The notes below the pieces were generated by a model that was not told the DNA's origin, searched no databases, and saw only the letters and a program-made list of their open reading frames with translations. Source: Saccharothrix sp. S26 (lineage in GTDB: Bacteria > Actinomycetota > Actinomycetes > Mycobacteriales > Pseudonocardiaceae). Taken from it: a stretch of DNA of 64,000 nt. Of the stretch, positions 21,101 through 29,957 are shown piece by piece (position 1 is the stretch's first letter; every line of letters begins with the position of its first letter). The stretch spans positions 62,001 through 126,000 of the forward strand of contig NZ_JAJUWT010000021.1 in assembly GCF_021390395.1 (NCBI RefSeq), given 5' to 3'. The translations under genes and the position numbers were made by a program.

Positions 21101-24100
21101 GTGCGGGCCGGCGACGAGGTCGGCTGCCCGCACGTCGACGAGCTGGTGGTCGGCGAGCAGGTGGTGCTGCCGGAGCGGGCCAGGCTGCGCGTGCAGCTCA
21201 CCGTGGAGGCGCCGGACGACGCCGGCAGACGCCGGATCAGCGTGCACACCGGCGCGGACGAGGACCGTCCCGTGTGGACACTGGCGGCCCGGGGCGTGCT
21301 CAGCCCCCGCTTGACCGCCGCCGAGGACCTGATCGAGTGGCCGCCGTCCGGCGCCGAGCCGCTGGACGTGGACCTGTTGCTGCGCCACCGCGCCGACGCC
21401 GGGTTCGCGCTCGGCCCGACGTTCTCCGGCCTGGTGGCCGCGTGGCGGCGGGACGGCGAGCTGTTCGCGGAGGTGCGGCTGCCCGTCGACGCCAAGGCGG
21501 ACGGGTTCGGCGTGCACCCCGCGCTGCTCGACGCCGCGCTGCACCCCGCCGCGCTGCTCACCGGGCACCCCGGCCTCGTCGTGGAGTGGCGCGGGGTGAC
21601 CGTGCACGCGGTGGGCGCCACCGCCGCCCGGGTCCGGATCACCCCGGCCGAGGACGGCGCGGTGTCGGTGCTGCTGGCCGACGCGTCGGGCGCACCGCTG
21701 GCACACGCGGCGGGCGTGGTCACCCGGCCCGCGAGCGAGGACGAGGTCGGCACCGCGCTGGCCCGCCCGGGCGACGCGCTGTTCCGCGTGGCGTGGACGC
21801 CGGTCATCCCGGCGGGGCTGCCCGGCCCGGCCGGCCTGGCCGTGGTGGACGCCGGCGGCGGCACCCTGCCGTGGCCGCAGCGGTTCTCCGGGCTGGACGA
21901 GGCGCTGTCGGCCGCCGGGACGTTCACCGGCCTGGTCGCGCCGATGCTGTCGGCCGCGTCGGACGACGCGGAGGGCACGGTCGCCGACCGGGCGCAGGCC
22001 GCCGTCGTGCGGGCGTTGGACCTGGTGCGCGCCTGGAACGACGACGAGCGCTCCGCGGACGTGCCGCTGGTGCTGCTGACCCGGCAGGCCGTCGACGCCG
22101 ACGACGCGCCGACCGACCTGGCCGCGGCCGGGGTCTGGGGCCTGCTGCGCTCGGCCCAGTCGGAGATGCCCGGCCGGTTCCGGCTGATCGACATCGACGA
22201 CGACCCGGCGTCGCTGTCCGCGTTGCCCGCCGCGATCGCCACGGGGGAGGCGCAACTGGCCGTGCGCGCCGGCTCGGTGGCCGTGCCGAGGCTGGCCCGC
22301 CTCGCACCGGGACGTGCCGCGTCACCGTGGCGACCGGGCGGCACGGTCCTGATCACCGGTGGCACCGGCGCGCTGGGCGCGTTGTTCGCCCGGCACCTCG
22401 TCCGCGCGCACGGCGTCACCGACCTGCTGCTGATCAGCCGCAGCGGCCCGGCCGCACCGGGCGCGAGCGAGCTGGCCGACGAGCTGGCCACGCTCGGCGC
22501 GCGGGTGACGATCACCGCCTGCGACGCCGCCGACCGCGAGTCGCTCGCCTCCGTGCTGGCCGCCGTGCCCGCCGAGCACCCGCTCACCGGTGTCGTGCAC
22601 ACGGCGGGCGTCCTCGACGACGGCATGATCTCCTCCCTGGACGCCGACCACGTCGCCAGGGTGTTGCGGCCCAAGGTGCACGCCGCGTGGAACCTGCACG
22701 AGCTGACCCGGGACGCGGACCTGTCGGCCTTCGTGCTGTTCTCCTCGGTCGCCGGCGTCATCGGCGGTTCGGGCCAGGGCGCCTACGCCGCCGCCAACAC
22801 CTTCCTCGACGCGCTGGCCGCGCACCGGGCGGGCGCCGGGCTCGCGGCGACCTCGCTGGTGTGGGGCCTGTGGTCGCACTCGGGCGGCATGGGCGGCAAC
22901 CTCACCGAGGCCGACCTCAAGCGCATCGCCCGCACCGGGCTGCTGCCGATCAACGCCGACGACGGCCTCACCCTGTTCGACGCCGCACTGCGGGCCGGGC
23001 GCCCGGCGCCGGTGGTGACGCCGCTGGACGTGCGGGCGATGGCCGCCCGACCCACCGCGGTGCCGCTGCTGTTCACCGCGCTGGCCAGGGTCACGTCCCG
23101 ACGGGCCACGCGGGGCGCGGCCGAGGCCGAGCCGCTGTCCCGGCGGCTGGCCGGGCAGTCCGAGCAGCGGCAGCGGGAGCTCGTGGGCGAGCTGGTCCGC
23201 GCCGAGGTCGCCTCGGTCCTGGGCCACGCCGACGCCTCGGCGATCGGCGACGACCAGCTCTTCGCCGACCTCGGCTTCGACTCGCTGATCTCGGTGGAGC
23301 TGCGCAACAGGCTGGCCGCGCACGTCGGCGTGCGGCTGCCCGCGTCGTTGGTCTTCGAGCACCCGACGCCCGCCGCGCTCACCGAGTTCCTGCGCACCAC
23401 CGCGGGCGCGACGGTCGGCGGTGACGACGCCGGCACGGGGGTGGACTTCGAGCGGGAGGTGGTGCTCGACGACGACGTGGTCGCCGCCGACACCGTGGTC
23501 GCCGTCGCCACCGATCCCCGGGAGGTCCTGCTGACCGGCGCCACCGGGTTCCTCGGGGCGTTCCTGCTGCGCGACCTCGTCCGCCGCACCGACGCGGTCG
23601 TGCACTGCCTCGTGCGCGGGGCCGACCAGGCCGACGCGGAGCGCAGGCTGCGGGAGAACCTGGAGTGGTACGAGCTGGCGGGCGAGATCGACCCCGCCCG
23701 GGTGGTCGTGCACGTCGGCGACCTCACCTCCCACCGGCTCGGCCTGGGGGAGGGGGTGTTCGACGACCTCGCCCGCCGGGTCGACGCCGTCTTCCACGCC
23801 GGGGCCACGGTGAGCTGGGTGCGCCCGTACACCGACCTCAAGCGCTCGAACGTGACCGGCACCGTCGAGGTGCTGCGGCTGGCCGCGCGCCACCGCACGG
23901 TCCCGGTGCACTACGTGTCGACCACGGGCGTGTTCGCCGCTTCGCCGGACGACGAGCCGGTGGGCGTCACCGACCCGACCGGACCCGCGCACCTGCTGCG
24001 CAACGGCTACCTGCAGAGCAAGTGGGTGGCGGAGGGCATCCTCGGGATCGCCCGCGACCGCGGCGTCCCGGTGTCGGTGTACCGGGTCGACGTGGTCAGC

Positions 24101-24610
24101 GGTGACCGCGAGAGCGGCGCGTGCCAGACCAAGGACTTCGTCTGGCTCAGCCTCAAGGGCCTGTTGCAGGCCGGGTCGGTCCCGGACCGGTTGACCGGGC
24201 GCACCCACCTCGTCCCGGTGGACTACGTCAGCGGGGCCATCACCGCGCTGGCCGTGCGCGAGTCCTCGGTCAACGGCACGTTCCACCTCTTCAACGAGCA
24301 GTCCATGTCGTTCGGCGACCTCGTCGAGCACTTGCGGGCGTTCGGGTACGACCTGCCCGAAACCGACTGGGACGCCTGGCGGGCGAGGATCGCCGCCGAC
24401 CGCGACAACGCGGTCACCCCGTTGTTCGACTCCTTCGAGGAGCTCAACTCCGAGGGCGCGCGGCCGACCTATCCGCCGATGGACGTCTCGGACACGGAGA
24501 AGGCGTTGGCGGGCAGCGGGATCACCTGCCCGCCGATCGACCGGGCATTGTTCAACAGGTACGTGGACTTCTTCGTCCGCAAGGGCTACTTCCCCGCTCC
24601 GGGGAAGTGA
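18197..24610 (+). CDS. Type I polyketide synthase: extension module 3 with terminal thioester reductase
   Basis: 2137 residues, starting 30 bp after the first PKS gene. The N-terminal helix [20 protein letters not shown] is a coiled-coil docking domain for the preceding subunit. Domain order: KS (Cys204, DTACSSS), AT (GHSVGE, Ser646; HAFH, malonyl type), DH (His951 in HxxxGxxxxP, Asp1112), KR (LDD, Ser1517, Tyr1530), ACP (Ser1696), then a thioester reductase from about 1774. That last domain is a short-chain dehydrogenase fold with the NADPH loop TGATGFLG and the YLQSK catalytic pair (Tyr1938, Lys1942). It would release the chain as an aldehyde by two-electron reduction, or an alcohol by four. 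The adjacent aminotransferase argues for the aldehyde. Module 3 should add a malonyl unit and leave an alpha,beta-alkene. Confidence 0.95.
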   Translation: MADEKKLAEYLKWVTADLHKARQRITELESGRQEPVAIVGMACRYPGGVASADDLWQLVLDGQDAIRDFPTDRGWDLERLFDEDPETPGTTYTRGGGFLDGATEFDAEFFGISPREAVSMDPQQRVVLETAWETFEAAGIDPTALKGVDIGVFVGAGEQTYLGLHGPSEFEGYLLTGKLTSVVSGRVAYSFGFEGPAVTVDTACSSSLVALHIAAQSVRSGESSLALAGGVTINATPGGFVDFSRQRGLAADGRCKSFAAAADGTIWSEGVGLVLLERLSDAQRNGHRVLAVLRGSAVNQDGASNGLAAPNGPSQERVIRRALAQARLNPADVDAVEAHGTGTRLGDPIEAQALLATYGAAHDAERPLWLGSLKSNIGHAVAASGIGGVIKMVQAIRHGVLPRTLHVDQPTPLVDWDRGGVELLTEQRPWPETGRPRRAGVSSFGVSGTNAHVILEQAPDGGAEAAPETPLPVVAWPLSAKTPSATRAQAGRLLSFAERNPELSAERIAQSLATTRAALDHRAVVVGADREALLTGLRALAEDDGAVPVLAAGRGGLGLLFTGQGSQRVGMGLRLREAFPVFAEAFDAVCAAVDPHLDRPLRQVIADGDRLDETGYAQPALFAFEVATARLVRSWGVRPDVLVGHSVGELAAAHLAGVLSLDDAAAVVAARGRLMQRLPSGGAMVALRATPEEVAPLLAGHESSADLAAVNGPSAVVVSGDEDVVTAIAATVASWGRSTKRLVVSHAFHSPRMEPMLAEFGEVVRAVTFAAPTVPIISTVTGEIAGADVLCTPEYWIDQVRRPVRFLDAVHRLADQGVTATLEVGPGAVLTALVGDGLDGRAAVTAVAGVRTGDAEPVELLDAVGRLWAAGAEVDWAGYLAPSGATAGPLPSYAFQRRRYWLEPAAMRGDGQGGPVSDHPLLEAPVEVAGRDEVLLSGALSTSVAPWLGEHRLFGGRVVPSSVLLEMAVRAGDEVGCPHVDELVVGEQVVLPERARLRVQLTVEAPDDAGRRRISVHTGADEDRPVWTLAARGVLSPRLTAAEDLIEWPPSGAEPLDVDLLLRHRADAGFALGPTFSGLVAAWRRDGELFAEVRLPVDAKADGFGVHPALLDAALHPAALLTGHPGLVVEWRGVTVHAVGATAARVRITPAEDGAVSVLLADASGAPLAHAAGVVTRPASEDEVGTALARPGDALFRVAWTPVIPAGLPGPAGLAVVDAGGGTLPWPQRFSGLDEALSAAGTFTGLVAPMLSAASDDAEGTVADRAQAAVVRALDLVRAWNDDERSADVPLVLLTRQAVDADDAPTDLAAAGVWGLLRSAQSEMPGRFRLIDIDDDPASLSALPAAIATGEAQLAVRAGSVAVPRLARLAPGRAASPWRPGGTVLITGGTGALGALFARHLVRAHGVTDLLLISRSGPAAPGASELADELATLGARVTITACDAADRESLASVLAAVPAEHPLTGVVHTAGVLDDGMISSLDADHVARVLRPKVHAAWNLHELTRDADLSAFVLFSSVAGVIGGSGQGAYAAANTFLDALAAHRAGAGLAATSLVWGLWSHSGGMGGNLTEADLKRIARTGLLPINADDGLTLFDAALRAGRPAPVVTPLDVRAMAARPTAVPLLFTALARVTSRRATRGAAEAEPLSRRLAGQSEQRQRELVGELVRAEVASVLGHADASAIGDDQLFADLGFDSLISVELRNRLAAHVGVRLPASLVFEHPTPAALTEFLRTTAGATVGGDDAGTGVDFEREVVLDDDVVAADTVVAVATDPREVLLTGATGFLGAFLLRDLVRRTDAVVHCLVRGADQADAERRLRENLEWYELAGEIDPARVVVHVGDLTSHRLGLGEGVFDDLARRVDAVFHAGATVSWVRPYTDLKRSNVTGTVEVLRLAARHRTVPVHYVSTTGVFAASPDDEPVGVTDPTGPAHLLRNGYLQSKWVAEGILGIARDRGVPVSVYRVDVVSGDRESGACQTKDFVWLSLKGLLQAGSVPDRLTGRTHLVPVDYVSGAITALAVRESSVNGTFHLFNEQSMSFGDLVEHLRAFGYDLPETDWDAWRARIAADRDNAVTPLFDSFEELNSEGARPTYPPMDVSDTEKALAGSGITCPPIDRALFNRYVDFFVRKGYFPAPGK

Positions 24611-24631
24611 TCACAGGCACGGCCGCACCGC

Positions 24632-24702
24632 GAGCCGAATCTCGGCTTGGTGTCAAACGGGTAATCGCCGCAGCTCCCCGCGGGGTTCGGCGGCGATTAC
24701 CC
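24632..24702. terminator. Two hairpins after the PKS genes, one with a 13-bp perfect stem
   Basis: A small hairpin AGCCGA-ATC-TCGGCT (24633-24647) is followed by a perfect 13-bp inverted repeat, GGGTAATCGCCGC (24659-24671) with GCGGCGATTACCC (24690-24702). Its loop contains the palindrome CCCCGCGGGG. The position just after the PKS stop suggests termination of the PKS transcript. Confidence 0.6.
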
Positions 24703-24738
24703 GACTGCGGCCGACCGGTGTCCGACCGCCGGTAGCGT
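24701..24738 (+). promoter_or_regulatory. Promoter of the NTF2-like gene with phased CCGACCG heptamers
   Basis: CCGACTG (24701), CCGACCG (24711) and CCGACCG (24722) are spaced 10 and 11 bp apart and run straight into a -10-like TAGCGT at 24733-24738. Reversed, the heptamer is CGGTCGG, also present twice in the PKS/aminotransferase promoter. A cluster-wide activator site is inferred. Confidence 0.45.
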
Positions 24739-24803
24739 CCAACTCGGCGTTGCCCGACACCGCGCCGAGGACATCCGACAAAGAGAACGGGAGTGGGCTG
24801 ACC

Positions 24804-25238
24804 ATGGCCTCCGACAAAAACCGCCTGGCCACTGACGTCGACACGCACCAGGAAATGTTCAACATCGCGTTCAACGCGGGCGACGTGGATGCGGTCAACG
24901 CCCTGTACGTCGATCACGCGATCGGCATGTGGGAGCCCGGCAAGCCGGTCCAGGGCCAGGCGCGCCGCGACTACGTCGAGCACTTCATCAAGACCCGCAA
25001 CGCGACCGTCGAGGCGACCGTGCTCAACCAGATGGTCAACGGCGACATCGCCATGGTGGTGGTGGAGTGGGAGATGGACACCACCCGCGACGGCAAGCCG
25101 GAGAAGCTCAGCGGCCTCGCGGTCGACGTGCTCCAGCGCAGTGAGGACGGCGGCTGGCGTTACGTGATCGACAACGCCTATGCCGGCAACGGCCCTTGGC
25201 CGGCGGAGAGCTCGTTCCCCACGCCCCCGAAGCCCTGA
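24804..25238 (+). CDS. NTF2-like / SnoaL-type small protein of the cluster
   Basis: 144 residues from the ATG at 24804, preceded by GGGAG. The sequence fits the cone-shaped NTF2 fold (DUF4440/SnoaL group): an N-terminal helix pair ending FNAGDVDAVNALYVDHAIGM, then strands seen in AMVVVEWEMD and GGWRYVIDNAYAG. Members include polyketide cyclases, epoxide hydrolases, isomerases and catalytically empty binding proteins, so the fold alone does not give the reaction. I infer a helper for cyclisation, double-bond isomerisation or dehydration of the amino-ketone. It has its own promoter. Its last 61 bp overlap the end of the convergent AraC-type gene. Confidence 0.75.
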   Translation: MASDKNRLATDVDTHQEMFNIAFNAGDVDAVNALYVDHAIGMWEPGKPVQGQARRDYVEHFIKTRNATVEATVLNQMVNGDIAMVVVEWEMDTTRDGKPEKLSGLAVDVLQRSEDGGWRYVIDNAYAGNGPWPAESSFPTPPKP

Positions 25239-26281
25239 CGCGGCGCGGGCGCCGACCATCGCGTCAGCGGGTCGGCGCCCCGCTCGGTCGCCTTGCGGGC
25301 GCGGGCTCCCGTGCCCAGCGAGTGCCGGTAGTCGGTGGGCGTGACGCCGACGTGCGCGGTGAAGTGCCTGCGGAGGTTGGTCGCCGTGCCGAGACCGCTG
25401 GCCTCGCTGACCCGTTCGATCGGCAGGTCGGTGGTCTCCAGCAGGCTCTGGGCGCGGGACAGGCGCTGGTTGAGCAACCACTTCAACGGGGTGAGCCCGG
25501 TGGTCGCCTGGAACTTGCGGAAGAACGTGCGGGGGCTCATGCCCGCCCGCTTGGCCATCGCGTCCACGGTGAGCGGCTGGTCGAGGTTGCCCGCGGCCCA
25601 GTCCATCGCCATCGCCAACGTGTCGTCGTCGTCCTCGGGCATGGTCAGGTCGACGAACTGCGCCTGCCCGCCGGGGCGGTGGCCGGCCACGACCATCCGG
25701 CGGGCCAACTGGCCCGCCACGTACGCGCCGAGGTCGCGGCGCACCAGGTGCAGGCACAGGTCCAGGCCCGCGGTCATGCCCGCGCTGGTGAGGACGTCAC
25801 CGTCGTCGACGTAGAGCACCGCGTCCTCGACCTGCACCCGCGGGTAGCGCTTGGCGAGGTCGGAGGTGTGCATCCAGTGCGTGGTGGCCCTGCGGCCGTC
25901 GAGCAGGCCCGCCTCGGCGAGGGCGAACGCCCCGCTGCACAACGACACCATGCGCGCGCCGGCCGCGGCCGCCTCGCGCAGCGCCTCCACGAACTCCGGG
26001 GCCACCGGGGCGTCGCCCCGCAGCACCTCGTCCGGGACCGACGGGACGATGACGGTGTCGGCGACGACCAAGTCGTCGAGCCCGTGGGTGCCGCGCACCG
26101 AGAAACCGCGCGCCACGGGCTCCTGCTCGGTGACCGTGCAAAGTTTCAATTCATACCAGGGATCGGCGAGATCGGGTTGCGGATCACCGAAGACCGCGTT
26201 CGCGATGGCGGCCTCGTAGACCTCGCAGACCTGCATGTCGGTGCCGTTGATCACAGCGATGGCCACCACACCCGGACCCAT
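25178..26281 (-). CDS. AraC-family regulator with N-terminal GATase1/DJ-1-like domain
   Basis: 367 residues. Residues 1-190 form a DJ-1/PfpI (GATase1-like) domain: VAIAVINGTDMQVCEVYEAA, then VSLCSGAFALAEAGLLDGR with the elbow Cys, and TTHW. Residues 215-320 are the double helix-turn-helix of AraC regulators (MAKRAGMSPRTFFRKFQATT, then IERVSEASGLGTATNLRRHF). This is the FtrA/GlxA architecture; the sensory domain usually binds a small nitrogenous ligand and is not an enzyme. It is divergent from the imine reductase gene across 141 bp, so local control of that gene or of both is likely. Its C-terminal tail overlaps the convergent NTF2-like gene. No strong Shine-Dalgarno is visible at the ATG. 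Confidence 0.85.
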   Translation of the reverse strand: MGPGVVAIAVINGTDMQVCEVYEAAIANAVFGDPQPDLADPWYELKLCTVTEQEPVARGFSVRGTHGLDDLVVADTVIVPSVPDEVLRGDAPVAPEFVEALREAAAAGARMVSLCSGAFALAEAGLLDGRRATTHWMHTSDLAKRYPRVQVEDAVLYVDDGDVLTSAGMTAGLDLCLHLVRRDLGAYVAGQLARRMVVAGHRPGGQAQFVDLTMPEDDDDTLAMAMDWAAGNLDQPLTVDAMAKRAGMSPRTFFRKFQATTGLTPLKWLLNQRLSRAQSLLETTDLPIERVSEASGLGTATNLRRHFTAHVGVTPTDYRHSLGTGARARKATERGADPLTRWSAPAPRQGFGGVGNELSAGQGPLPA

Positions 26282-26422
26282 GGTCGCGAGTGTACGGCAG
26301 GAATCGTTCGAAGAAGGTCAGGTTCGCCGCTGGTCGGTTGCCCGGGCCGATGAAAACGTTGCAGGACGCCGACAACAAGCCGCGTCGTGTGAACCGACGC
26401 GGACTGAACAGGAGTGAATGTG

Positions 26423-27316
26423 ATGTCCAACCCCAATGCCGCTCAGGCGCCGGTCACCGTGATCGGCCTGGGCCTGATGGGTCAGGCATTGGCCGCCGCG
26501 TTCCTCGGGAACGGGCACCCGACCACCGTGTGGAACCGGTCGGCGCACAAGGCCGACGAACTCGTCGGCAAGGGCGCGGTCCTGGCGCCGTCGGTCAAGG
26601 ACGCGATCGAGGCCAGCCCGCTGGTCGTCATCTGCGTCTCGGACTACGACTCGGTGCACGAGCTGCTGGACCCGGTGGAGGGCTCGCTCGCGGGCCGCAC
26701 GCTGGTCAACATGACCAGCGCCAGCTCCTCGCAGGCCCGCGGCATGGCGAAGTGGGCGGAAGGCAAGGTCGGCGCGTACATCGACAGCGCGATCATGGCC
26801 ATCCCGCCGGGCATCGCCACCGACGAGGCCATCATGCTGTACTGCGGCCCGAAGTCGGCGTTCGACCAGCACGCGGAGACCCTGAAGGTGCTCGCCCCCG
26901 CGGGGACCACCTACCTCGGTGAGGACCACGGTCTCGCCTCGCTGCACGACGTCTCGCTGCTCACCATGATGTGGGGCGTCGAGAACAGCTTCCTGCACGG
27001 TGTCGCGCTGCTGGGCACCGCGGGCGTGAAGGCGACCGAGTACCTGCCGCTGGCCAAGGCGCTCGCCGTGATGACGCTGGGCTTCATCGAGGCCTACGCC
27101 GAGCAGATCGACTCGGGCGACTGGCCCGCCGAGGACTCCACCATCGACACGCACGTCGACGCGATGGACCACCTGCTCGACGAGAGCCGGGAGCTCGGCG
27201 TCAACACCGAGTGGCCCGCGCTCATCACCGCGTTGGGCAAGCGCGCGATCGCCGAGGGCCACGGCCCCGCCAGCTACGCCGCGATGGTCGAGGTGTTCCG
27301 CAAGCCCTCCGCCTGA
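26423..27316 (+). CDS. NADPH-dependent imine reductase (IRED family)
   Basis: 297 residues from the ATG at 26423, with GGAG at 26411-26414. The N-terminal Rossmann domain has GLGLMGQALAAAFLGNGH, and the VWNRS end of strand two fits NADPH. The long inter-domain helix and C-terminal bundle follow, with HDVSLLTMMWG around Asp176. In IREDs an Asp at the equivalent proton-donor position marks the group often called R-selective, while others carry Tyr. Family members reduce cyclic imines such as 1-piperideines to amines. Placed beside a PKS, reductase and aminotransferase that should make a cyclic imine, it gives this cluster an in-pathway substrate. A 16-bp-stem terminator follows, so it is likely its own transcript. 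Confidence 0.85.
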   Translation: MSNPNAAQAPVTVIGLGLMGQALAAAFLGNGHPTTVWNRSAHKADELVGKGAVLAPSVKDAIEASPLVVICVSDYDSVHELLDPVEGSLAGRTLVNMTSASSSQARGMAKWAEGKVGAYIDSAIMAIPPGIATDEAIMLYCGPKSAFDQHAETLKVLAPAGTTYLGEDHGLASLHDVSLLTMMWGVENSFLHGVALLGTAGVKATEYLPLAKALAVMTLGFIEAYAEQIDSGDWPAEDSTIDTHVDAMDHLLDESRELGVNTEWPALITALGKRAIAEGHGPASYAAMVEVFRKPSA

Positions 27317-27323
27317 CCCCTCC

Positions 27324-27425
27324 CCGCCGCGGCGCGCACCGCACCGTGCGCGCCGCGGCGGTGTGCTCCACCCGAGCGGTCGACCCGTAATCGCCTCCGA
27401 AAAGGACGGCGCCGGGTCGACCGCT
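27324..27425 (+). terminator. Strong terminator hairpin followed by a second perfect inverted repeat
   Basis: The first hairpin has a perfect 16-bp stem, CCGCCGCGGCGCGCAC (27324-27339) with GTGCGCGCCGCGGCGG (27346-27361), six bases after the imine reductase stop codon. A second perfect 13-bp repeat follows, AGCGGTCGACCCG (27375-27387) with CGGGTCGACCGCT (27413-27425) and a 25-nt loop. The second could be a further terminator or an operator. Confidence 0.65.
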
Positions 27426-27883
27426 ATTCGGCGTTGATCCGAAAAGTCCCGCCCGCGCCCAACGCCGAACGTCGCTCACAAAACGATTCGCGACGGTTCC
27501 TCGCGTGCACCCATCGGTGTTCGAAGTAACCCGAATGGGTTAGGTAACGGTTCGATCACGGCCGAGTCGAGCCGGTCGCCGAATGCGCTCCGTGCGCTAG
27601 CCTGGCCGCAGTCACTCGAATGCAGGACGGCTGAACGGGGTCACCACCCCTTGTCGTCACACAAAGTAACGACGTTGCCGATGGTCGCTCAGCTATCGCC
27701 ACGCGCCCATCGCAAAAAAGCGTCGGCACATAGCTCGACACATCAGCGAGGTCGTGGTCGCATAACGCGCCGTGTCCGATCGATTACGCCTAACTATCGC
27801 ACGCGTGGCAGCACTGCGTCCATAGTCCGGCGACCGATCACCCGCTATTTCCGCAACGAGTTCCCGGAAGGAAACAAGGGACA
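27426..27883 (+). promoter_or_regulatory. Promoter and long 5' leader of the first amine oxidase gene
   Basis: No gene is seen here. A palindrome TAACCC-GAAT-GGGTTA lies at 27527-27542. A -10-like TAGCCT stands at 27598-27603, directly followed by a block shared with the second amine oxidase promoter (CACTCGAATGC at 27613). This implies a leader of about 280 nt before the GTG at 27884. The last 60 nt of both leaders are also alike (GTCCGGCGAC block, TATTTCCG, then AGGAAAC). Confidence 0.5.
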
Positions 27884-29413
27884 GTGAGCAACGACGTGGA
27901 ACCCACTCCACCCCCGAATCGGGAGCTGCCGCGGCGCAGCGTGCTCAAGGCCGGTGTCGCGGGTGGTCTCGCGATCACCGGTGCGGCGGCCGCGGCGTCG
28001 GCGACGACGGCGGTCGCCGTCGCCGACGAGGCCCAGGCCCCGGAGCTGCGGCGGCACTTCGACGTCATCGTCGTGGGCGCCGGGATGGCCGGCGTCACGG
28101 CCACGCGTGAGCTGCGCGCGAAGGGCAAGCGGGTCCTGCTGCTGGAGGCGCGCAACCGGGTCGGCGGTCGCACGTGGACCGACACCTGGCAGGGCCACCA
28201 GATCGAGCGCGGCGGCACGTGGGTCGACCGCTTACAGCCCCACGTCTGGCGCGAGCTCAACCGCTACCGGCTGCCGATCATGGCCGACGCGGGGCCGACC
28301 AGGGCGTTCATGCCCACCATCGGCGGGTTCGGCGAGTACGACCCGGCCGTGGCGTACGTCCGGCAGAAGGAGCTGTTCACCAGGTTCTTCGACCGGGCGA
28401 CCGAGATCTTCCCGGAGCCGTTCAAGCCGCTGACCCGTCCGGACCTGGTCGCCCAGTTCGACGTGTTCTCGCTGCGGGACCGGCTCGACCAGATGGCCCT
28501 GCCGCTGGAGGACGAGATCCTGCTGACCAGCTGGACCTCGCTGTACGGCGGGACCAGCGAGCGCGGTTCGCTGACCCTGATCCAGCAGTGGTGGGCGTTG
28601 TCCGGCGGCACGTTCGAGGGCTTCCACGGCGTCAACACCTACCGCCCGACCCTGGGCACGGTGTCGATCCTCAACGCCATGCTCGCCGAGGCCAAGCCGG
28701 TCCTCAAGCTCAACACCCCGGTCAAGGCGATCACGCAGACCACCCGCGAGGTCAAGGTCACCACGCAGGCGGGCGAGGTCTTCACCGCGCCCGAGGTGAT
28801 CGTGGCCGTGCCGGTCAACGTCTGGCGCACGATCTCGTTCAGCCCGGCGCTGCCCGCCGCGCACCGCGAGGCGACGACGACCGGTGTCGGCGTGCCGCAC
28901 GAGAAGAAGCTGTGGATCGACCTGTCCACCCCGACGGACCGGTTCGTCGCCGAGGCGCCGGAGGGCATGGGCTACCCGCTGTGCTTCATGGGCCGCTTCA
29001 ACGACGGCCAGCCGGTGGTCGCCTTCAGCGTCGACAGCACGTTCGACACCACTGACGGCGCCGCGGTGGAGCGGGCCGTGCAGAAGGTGATCCCGGGCGC
29101 CAAGATGCGCGACTACATCGCGACCAACTGGCACGTGGACCCGTTCTCGCTGGGTGCGGGCGCGTACCGGCAGCCGAACCAGCTGCTGCGGCTGCACGAG
29201 AAGCTCCAGGCGCCGCACGGCCGGGTCAAGTTCGCGGGCGCCGACATCGCCAACGGCTGGAACGGCTACATCGACGGCGCGATCGAGGACGGCCTGCGGG
29301 TCGCGGGCTCGCCGACGCTGTCCGGCCCGGCGGCCGCGGCGGCCAGCGCCGAGGAGCGGATCGTCGTGCCGAAGGTGAACCGCGCGCTGTACCGCGGTCT
29401 CGGCATCCGCTGA
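27884..29413 (+). CDS. Tat-exported flavin amine oxidase, NicA2-like (copy 1)
   Basis: 509 residues from GTG 27884. The N-terminus carries a twin-arginine signal, LPRRSVLKAGVAGG (Arg17-Arg18), and an Ala-rich h-region, so the folded flavoprotein should be exported. The FAD domain starts with VIVVGAGMAGVTATREL (about 60) and LLLEARNRVGGRTW; the C-terminal FAD contact is VKFAGADIANGWNGYIDGAI. The blocks GTWVDRLQPHVWRELNRY and DPFSLGAGAY recall nicotine oxidoreductase NicA2 and pseudooxynicotine amine oxidase, which oxidise a cyclic or side-chain C-N bond to an imine. I infer oxidation of the cluster's piperidine outside the membrane. A second copy lies directly downstream, with its own promoter and terminators. 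Confidence 0.85.
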   Translation: MSNDVEPTPPPNRELPRRSVLKAGVAGGLAITGAAAAASATTAVAVADEAQAPELRRHFDVIVVGAGMAGVTATRELRAKGKRVLLLEARNRVGGRTWTDTWQGHQIERGGTWVDRLQPHVWRELNRYRLPIMADAGPTRAFMPTIGGFGEYDPAVAYVRQKELFTRFFDRATEIFPEPFKPLTRPDLVAQFDVFSLRDRLDQMALPLEDEILLTSWTSLYGGTSERGSLTLIQQWWALSGGTFEGFHGVNTYRPTLGTVSILNAMLAEAKPVLKLNTPVKAITQTTREVKVTTQAGEVFTAPEVIVAVPVNVWRTISFSPALPAAHREATTTGVGVPHEKKLWIDLSTPTDRFVAEAPEGMGYPLCFMGRFNDGQPVVAFSVDSTFDTTDGAAVERAVQKVIPGAKMRDYIATNWHVDPFSLGAGAYRQPNQLLRLHEKLQAPHGRVKFAGADIANGWNGYIDGAIEDGLRVAGSPTLSGPAAAAASAEERIVVPKVNRALYRGLGIR

Positions 29414-29421
29414 CGCCGCAC

Positions 29422-29510
29422 GTGCCGGGACCGCCCGTTCTCGGAACGGTCTCGGCACGGTCTACGCGAGGTCTTCGGAAATAGCGGTGGCCGGGATTCC
29501 GGTCACCGCT
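29422..29510 (+). terminator. Double hairpin after amine oxidase copy 1
   Basis: Hairpin 1 (29422-29458): GTGCCGGGACCG pairs with CGGTCTCGGCAC, one mismatch, enclosing CCGTTC-TCG-GAACGG. Hairpin 2 (29483-29510): AGCGGTGGCCGG pairs with CCGGTCACCGCT, one mismatch, GATT loop. The same pair follows copy 2, with compensating changes in the stems. Confidence 0.65.
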
Positions 29511-29957
29511 CTCCTCGTTTCCACACCGACAAATCAGACACCGGAAAGGCTCGGCCCCGGTCGGGTCGCGCGGATCGTGCCCGGCGGGCACCGTCAATCG
29601 ACTGTCCGAATATCTCATCGGAGGTCCGAAGTGCAATTCGACGGGGGTAACGGTTCGGTCACGGCCGCTTTGGGTCGGTCGTCGACTGCGCTTCGTCCGC
29701 TACTGTGGGCCGCAATCACTCGAATGCGTGCCGGTATCACCCGTACCGCCACGCCATAGGTCGCCGAGGGTCACGACACCCGCCAACGGCGGACGCGCAT
29801 GGCATGCGCACATCGCAGTTCGGTGTGGGCGAGGACGCTGCACGCCGAACGAGGTCGTGATCACCTCACGCGCTGTGTCCGAAATCGTGAGTCCACCGTC
29901 CGGCGACGGATCGTCCGATATTTCCGGTACCAGGTGCAGGAAAGGAAACGAGGAACA
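29511..29957 (+). promoter_or_regulatory. Promoter and 5' leader of the second amine oxidase gene
   Basis: No gene is seen. The segment from about 29646 matches the region upstream of copy 1: GGTAACGGTTCG, a -10-like TACTGT at 29701-29706, then CACTCGAATGC at 29718. This implies a leader of about 250 nt before GTG 29958. The middle of the leader has diverged from copy 1, while its 3' end is similar. Confidence 0.5.

Noticed and set aside
6497-22255. An open frame of about 5250 codons on the minus strand, opposite the PKS genes
   Set aside because: It is the mirror of GC3-biased PKS codons. The product is Arg/Gly/His-rich low-complexity sequence with no domain, while the plus strand shows full PKS domain order.
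23500-24610. Thioesterase at the end of the second PKS protein
   Set aside because: There is no GxSxG alpha/beta-hydrolase motif. The segment has a Rossmann NADPH loop TGATGFLG and YxxxK, so it is a thioester reductase.
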